NCBI GenBank assembly: GCA_013339895.1
Contig: JABACO010000010.1
Span: 2,082,788-2,146,787 of the forward strand
Reading direction: 5' to 3'
DNA length: 64,000 nt
Source: Ephydatia muelleri
Lineage: Eukaryota; Porifera; Demospongiae; Spongillida; Spongillidae
Shown one piece after another: positions 58,318-64,000 of this stretch (position 1 is the first letter of the stretch; each line of letters begins with the position of its first letter). The notes under the pieces were generated by a model. That model was given only the letters and a program-made list of their open reading frames with translations. It searched no databases and was not told the DNA's origin. A program made the translations under genes and the position numbers.

Positions 58318-59585
58318 CTAGAACGATGCTGGTTGAAGCTTTGGCCTCAAAGTGTGCCAGCAATAGACCCACTCTCCTTCCAGGCTGAGCATGTCCTGCC
58401 AGTGATGCACCTCAGTCCCACTGGAGTCCATCCACCAATGGAGGGAATCAGTGTCTGTGGAGATTGACAATGCTCTTCTGCCGGTCCAGTTTGAGAAGAG
58501 GCGTGAAGTGACTCGTGGAGACCTTGGGGAATCTTGGGATATCTTTGGGGACCTTGGAGATTCTTGGGGTATCTTGGGAGACCTTGGGGGTGCTTTGGGA
58601 GATGACGTCTTTGGAGAGAATGGAGCAAATTTTGGAGAAAACACAGGAGATGCAGTTGGGGAACTAGTTGAAGATGACTTGGAGAAACCTCTGGGCGACA
58701 GTAGAGGAGACGCCAAAGGAGACCTCTTCCCCGTTCCCACCTTTCCTGCATTGGGGGACTCTGGGGGGGTAAGCAGCCACTCCCCTTTAAGTTGGGATAA
58801 CGGCAAGCAAGTGAGAGTGGTGGATGTCATGGGGCTTGATGGGGAGGAGGGAGTGCTGACACACAATGCTCCTGTAAAAGACAAGTTGAGTAACATTGAG
58901 AATGGCCAGGCTAACAGACTGAGGAGTAACATTGAGAATAGCCAGGATAACAAACAGAGGAGTAACATTGAGAATGGCCAGGCTAACAGACAGAGGAGTA
59001 AGGTGAGCGTGCAATTATCAATCACTTACCTTCAGCACTGGTTTGAGAGGCAAAGGTGGGCTTCTTTTGGGGTATGCTGAGACGTATTCCTCCAATGACA
59101 TCATTATGGAAGAAGTGGCGGTCTGTTAAGAGGACTTCCAAGCCTCCAGCCTGGAGAGCAGCCTTGTCTAACCCTGGGAACGTGATCTCCTTGGACCATG
59201 TTGGGTACGCATTGTGTCGTGGAGATGTTGTCTGCATTGTGCCAAGGTGATTCTGTGCTGGCAGAATGCCACTGATTGGGAAGGTGGGAATCTAGCATGT
59301 AGAGCATTTCATGTACACATTCCCAAACATTATGCATTATCTTTTGATACTCTTTGATTTACAATGCACTTATATTTTCATGTCACTACGTTTGGAGCAA
59401 ATATTGAATTGCGCACTGAGCTGATTGCATCTACTGTCTCATACTGTACTAGTTCTGGGCTAGCAAGTTGGGAGGGTTTGTTCTCTCATTCGAAGTTATA
59501 GGCTTAAAACATGGCCAACTACATTCTTGTAGGTTCAAAACATGCAAAAATAATATTCTTAATCAAAAACCCATCATTGAATCAA

Positions 59586-59666
<81 letters not shown>

Positions 59667-62437
59667 GGCATAGTACTCATTGTTCAGTGTAATTGTTGAT
59701 TTCACTACTTAAATTGTTACTTCAGAATGCATAGATGAGTGGTGTTAGTTAATGCTTAACAATTCAATAAGGATTGTGCAAGGCTCCCTTAATACACTGC
59801 ATTTTGACACTAGTCCATTGCAATGTATAATGATTTGGGGGACTAAAGCATTGCTTTCAGACGGCGTTGCCTGTAAGGTGTGACCCTGTTTCGCTCCCCC
59901 TAACCATGACAATGAATCTGAGGTGTTGATCTTCTTACCCAAAACCACCCACACACCCCTCATTAAATTATCCCACCCCTCCCCCCACCTCGCCCCTGTA
60001 TGCAAGGTTTATATTGCACTATAGACACATATGCCTAATACAAGACAACCAAATTATTATTAAAATTATTATTAGTGGCTGCCAACAATGTTGTGACCTC
60101 AGCAACATCACACACATTCTTGTAGAGTTACATCATTTCCATATATGGCAATGCTCTGACCTAAGAACACTAGTCACATGAAGCAACCTTACAATACTGC
60201 CAAGACCTACACTGTGTGTTAGCACGACATTTGGACTGTACTTTAAACACTGAATGGGCAGACCATTCAAGAAGCCAGCCAGCAATCAAAGCCTACCATT
60301 TAATGCAGGCATGGAAAGGTTTGTGGGTCTCCATGTCAACAAGCCCTGCTCCCTCCACCACGTGCACTTGCAGTTGGCCTGGTTCAGTAGCACTGACATG
60401 AGAGCTGTCATCGTTGATTGCATCCGCTCCACTAGAGCTGAACTTAAGCCCCAGAAGTAAGTCTCCAACAAATCGTTGCATGTCATTGTGCACAACCTAA
60501 GGGAGGGGGGGAAAGTCTCAAAATTAAGGTTACATGCATAATTGATGATCAAATGACTGTTTGGAAGTGTGGATTAAGCTGTGGAGTGCTCCTGGGACAT
60601 CTATAGATGCACAAAATTGTGCATAAATGCATATAGACACAACGATACCTATGTACATGTATGCATATCCATACATGACATGAGTACAGACACAGTCTCT
60701 TGTATACTTCACATCGAAGCCTGTTTGAGTTTGGCAGTGAGATGCAAACTAGTGGGCATACCATGAGCTCAATGATCATATCCAGGGGACACTGGCACAT
60801 AGCCAAGCTTGATTGTGGAAGGAAAATTGGTGTGCTCCATTCAGAAGTACGCCAGAGGTGTGCACTGATTGTGACAATTTTTTTGCCAGCCACATGGGGA
60901 ACTTCTATGGCCTGATCTGAGAGGAATGAAGGAGAAATGTTTGTGTGACACCAAATGTGTTTCTGTTGATTTATATGCAGTACAACAATGATTAGCTATT
61001 TAGATTGCTTCAGCTGCCCCAACTGGGTCACAAATAAAGAAGGAAACTAGCGGAATTATGCCATCCCAAGTTAAAGAAAGCCTTCTACAGAGTAACAGGC
61101 ATACGAGGTAAGTAGGTGGCAAGCAGATAAGGTCTTTACCAGGCACCTTTCCACAATCCCCTTATGTGTCTCTAGATGTACAGTCCATTCTGTATACAAG
61201 ATCTGAGACATCAAGCAATAATCATCCATTTCTATCTTAGTGGAGGTGACAAAGAGAAAATAAGTTCTGCAACATCTTTTTTCATTCAAATTTGACGTTC
61301 AAACTTTATGCCTTGCAACTTGGATTACAAACCTCCTAGGTCAGAGAACACAGCACAGCTCGAGCCATCTCCAGTGACCCTGCAGGTGACGATGCCACCA
61401 TCCCTCACATCAGCGGTGGCCCTCAGGGTCATGCTCCTCACTGCCAGTCCGCAGCGGGAGAAGTCCAGCTTCCACTGAACCTCACCACTTGTGCTCCCTT
61501 CCGACAGGCCTAGGTAAGCCTGTATGAGTCGTTGAGGAGGGAAGGGAGGTTAGTAATTAATTAGTCACTATTTAGTTAACATTGATTGAGAAAAATTTAA
61601 AGTTGTTTGTATTGTATCCATTTATGAAAGCCGAAGGTAGGCAGATATCTTCATAATAATGGTCTTCCAGAAAGAGGTCATTTTACTACTCTGTCAGTTG
61701 TAACACAAATGAGTGACTAGAGAATGTTTACCAAGAAAAAATAAAAAAGTGAGGATGCCCAGAGATATTGATTAAACCGTGGGAGTCTGAAGATGTCACT
61801 TTAGATACCAGTGTTAGCACACACCCATATTATCACTTTGCTCCTGTTTGTTTAACACTTGCTCAATTACACTTCTTTCTCAAAAGACATTCCAAGCCCA
61901 CTCCCCACTGGCCTTATTATGCCATAGATTATAATCTATGGTCGCCCGCATTGGTATGTCAGTCCATATGCATGTCCCACATATGCACACACACATGTTC
62001 ACACGCATGCGTTCACACATACATACACAAATGCACACACTATCGACGTGGCTGTATTGGTGCATAAATTATACCTTACCATTCTGCTTTCCTCATTTGT
62101 ATATCTGGTCAGACCAGTTGTACTCATAGCTCCATTTGCCAGTCCCTCTATCTTAGCTAGCTGAGGGCACACGTTATTGTCCCAGTGGAGATAGTAACAA
62201 TCACTGGTCACCGAGTAACGGAGGCGAAACCTGAAGGATGCGGATACTTTGCAGTGTACAGGGCAAAATTACATGTACATGTACGGTAATATTGTAATCA
62301 TTTAATGGCATCTATCTCTTACTTTGAACTACTTCTTAAATGTCTCCACGTCGGGTATTGGATTAATGAATACGTTTTGAATCTTTTTCTACCCCCCCCC
62401 CCCACCCCCCCTGATGCCGCCTCGCATACCCCCGCAT

Positions 62438-62469
<32 letters not shown>

Positions 62470-62657
62470 CTTACACTGTGCGGACTAAGCAGAGATAATG
62501 TAGATATTATCTCTGGACTAATGATGTATATGCAGCCCGCTCCTTACACGGCCTTAAAACTAGCCCCATGCATTGCCTAGCGGACCCAAAATAGCTATAC
62601 GACCCACCTTTTCAGCGAGATGTCCTGCAGACTGGGCTGAAATGTATGTGACGACAT
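58318..62657 (-). CDS. PAW domain plus synaptotagmin-like C2 domain protein, seven exons
   Basis: Exons (minus): 62,657-62,608; 62,230-62,080; 61,519-61,333; 60,916-60,762; 60,496-60,297; 59,271-59,030; 58,871-58,318. All joints keep frame with GT/AG borders and give 512 residues. Start ATG at 62,657 (MSSHTFQPSLQDISLKR). Residues about 17-181 read like the PAW domain of peptide:N-glycanase: FRLRYSVTSDCYY, AYLGLSEGSTSGEVQWKLDF, GLAVRSMTLRA, then MIIEL. In NGLY1 this domain binds high-mannose glycans. Residues about 182-328 are a C2 domain (GDLLLGLKFSS, GQLQVHVVEGAGLV, ACIKC, YPTWSKEITF, FHNDVIGGIRLS). A Ser/Pro-rich insert (329-455) follows, then the C2 end typical of Slp proteins (WWMDSSGTEVHHWQDML, WVYCWHTLRP). 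No transglutaminase core and no signal peptide: likely a cytosolic protein that could bind glycans and membranes. Only one acidic loop is obvious, so calcium binding is doubtful. The fusion is the unusual point. Confidence 0.82.
58892..59001. repeat. 36-base minisatellite in intron 6 of the PAW-C2 gene
   Basis: Three copies of a unit starting GTAACATTGAGAATGGCCAG in a 158-base intron. Open in both directions, which gives misleading hydrophobic ORFs. Confidence 0.9.
59586..59664. repeat. (GA)n microsatellite
   Basis: About 79 bases of GA with a single break, in an intron of the PAW-C2 gene. Confidence 0.95.
62392..62468. repeat. interrupted poly-C tract
   Basis: Two long C runs around CTGATGCCGCCTCGCATACC, in intron 1 of the PAW-C2 gene. 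Confidence 0.95.
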
Positions 62658-63780
62658 TCTGCGTATGGATTGGCAAAACATCATAATACTGAAACGTGCC
62701 TTTACATGCGCACATACATCAACGCGTAGCCTTGCACACGCCAACCGTGTTAAAAAGCCCTCTGGTACGCTCCAAATAACCTGTTCTTCTCGAATTTATC
62801 GTTTTCTTTCGCAACTCCGTTCGCTAGCTCTCAATCTCATGCCACAGCACCAAACACACTTAAGATATAATACATTACATGTACGTTACCATACCAGAAA
62901 TTTTATAACGAGTGATGTCATGCGGCTTGGGTACCATTCAAGCCGAGTGAGCGATAAGCCCTTTGAACTTTTTGGCGATAATTAGTGTGCTAAATGCTGT
63001 GGAGAAGCTACACCTTGTTCCGCAGAATAAACATTGCCAACGGAACTCCTACACAGGTCAGCTGTTTACACGAACGCTAGTACAACTGGCTGTTTGTAAA
63101 TTACCGCAGGTGGCAACTGATAATTAGCTTGTCCCGTGCTCAGACCATATAATGTAGTATGGATTTTTATAAGACCAAATAAGTCGACTGAATGATCGCA
63201 ATAGGTCGACTGAATGATCGCAATAGTTCTGCACGCAGGTGTACAAAAAGAAGCTGACCTGGCACTTGTACAGGGTGTCACAATCAAAGAAAATCCAGCT
63301 TGCTAATTAACAGCAGTTTTGACCAACGCCCTGCGCGGAGACATTTTGCTTCATCATACACTGCAATTACCACACAGCAGCAGGCTGGAGCAATTTCTAA
63401 GGCAAGAAACACAGGAAGAATAGACGGTTGGCTAAAATTGTCTAATGGTAAATCACTCGTTTATGAGTACTTTTGCATATTTACATTTGTTTTTATTTAA
63501 CCATTAATTTATAAAATTTCTTCCTATGTGAACTGGTTATTAATGACGAGTACTCATTAATATAACCTTCTTGTGGTGAATTTTTATCATTGCGGGACAT
63601 CCTATAATAGTGCTCCACAATATACAACTCCCTCGGCCTACCAGGACAACGTTTCTTCCTCCTCGCCCTCTCCCCTCATCCCTCCACCCTTCTGAACTAT
63701 ACTGATATCTGTTTATCAGCTTGTTCAAATGTACTCCGTATTGCTATACCATGAATGTTGATTTCATATACACGTAGTGA
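62658..63780. other. upstream region of the PAW-C2 gene
   Basis: No gene seen. A 22-base direct repeat (GTCGACTGAATGATCGCAAT...) lies at 63,183-63,226. Promoter position not assigned. Confidence 0.5.
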
Positions 63781-63804
63781 ATGCATCATATATATGTTCT
63801 TGCA

Positions 63805-64000
63805 GCCTATGTATTACTTGCTTTTATAATGCTATATACGATGTTAGCACAGGAGATGATGTCAATTGATGGTCTTCTCCACAGTGAGGCCAGACATTTT
63901 CTGAAGAGGCTAGCGGCAAACATAGCACACAAATGGGAAAAACCCTACTCTCAAACATGTGGCTAGAGCACGACTAGCCTTTGCCATCATAAGGGCATCC
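63805..64000 (+). mobile_element. possible retroelement fragment at the right edge
   Basis: Encodes SEARHFLKRLAANIAHKWEK, PYSQTCG, then in a shifted frame ARLAFAIIRAS. This pattern resembles the end of RT-associated ORFs in sponge and cnidarian retroelements. It is cut by the window edge, so the class is unsure. Confidence 0.4.

Noticed and set aside
58787-59025. Hydrophobic ORFs on the minus strand that look like membrane segments
   Set aside because: They read through intron 6 and its 36-base minisatellite; splicing removes them.
59511-59699. Glu/Arg-repeat ORFs
   Set aside because: Produced by the GA microsatellite.

Overview
The window looks like nuclear DNA of an early-branching animal, most likely a demosponge. 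Host introns are often only 50-110 bases, there is an EGF-repeat receptor-like gene with one-domain-per-exon structure, and the sequence is crowded with metazoan transposons (Ty3/gypsy, CACTA, PIF/Harbinger, hAT, several LINEs, many fold-back MITEs). The assignment to sponge is an inference from protein style, not proof.

Layout. 1-2,200: minus-strand LINE reverse transcriptase, 5'-truncated and cut by the window edge. 3,488-8,862: a Ty3/gypsy element that looks whole (element A). 10,896-31,846: a plus-strand host gene for a membrane protein with an N-terminal ectodomain of unnamed type, at least twelve EGF-like exons, a juxtamembrane module, one transmembrane segment and a short tail. Its 10-kb intron (15,111-25,072) holds a broken minus-strand gypsy element (C) interrupted by a hAT transposon, an LTR/gag stub and two large inverted repeats. 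32,321-35,986: a decayed CACTA-like transposon. 36,430-41,891: a fold-back MITE carrying a second gypsy element (B). 41,945-45,219: a two-gene PIF/Harbinger transposon. 46,130-47,840: an old pseudogene copy of the 3' end of the EGF gene. 50,023-57,217: a younger segmental copy of 27,798-36,123, carrying a two-gene CACTA element (50,683-54,357). 58,318-62,657: a minus-strand seven-exon host gene that joins a PAW domain (as in peptide:N-glycanase NGLY1) to a synaptotagmin-like C2 domain. The right edge has a retroelement fragment.

Working together. The EGF gene has been copied at its 3' end at least twice within the window, and the two younger copies differ by complete transposon insertions. 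Each copy therefore shows the empty site for insertions in the other, which gives exact ends and target duplications for several elements. The PAW-C2 gene is the most unusual host gene: its seven exons join in phase into a 512-residue protein. The domain combination is not one I know. All calls rest on reading the sequence; no database search was run.
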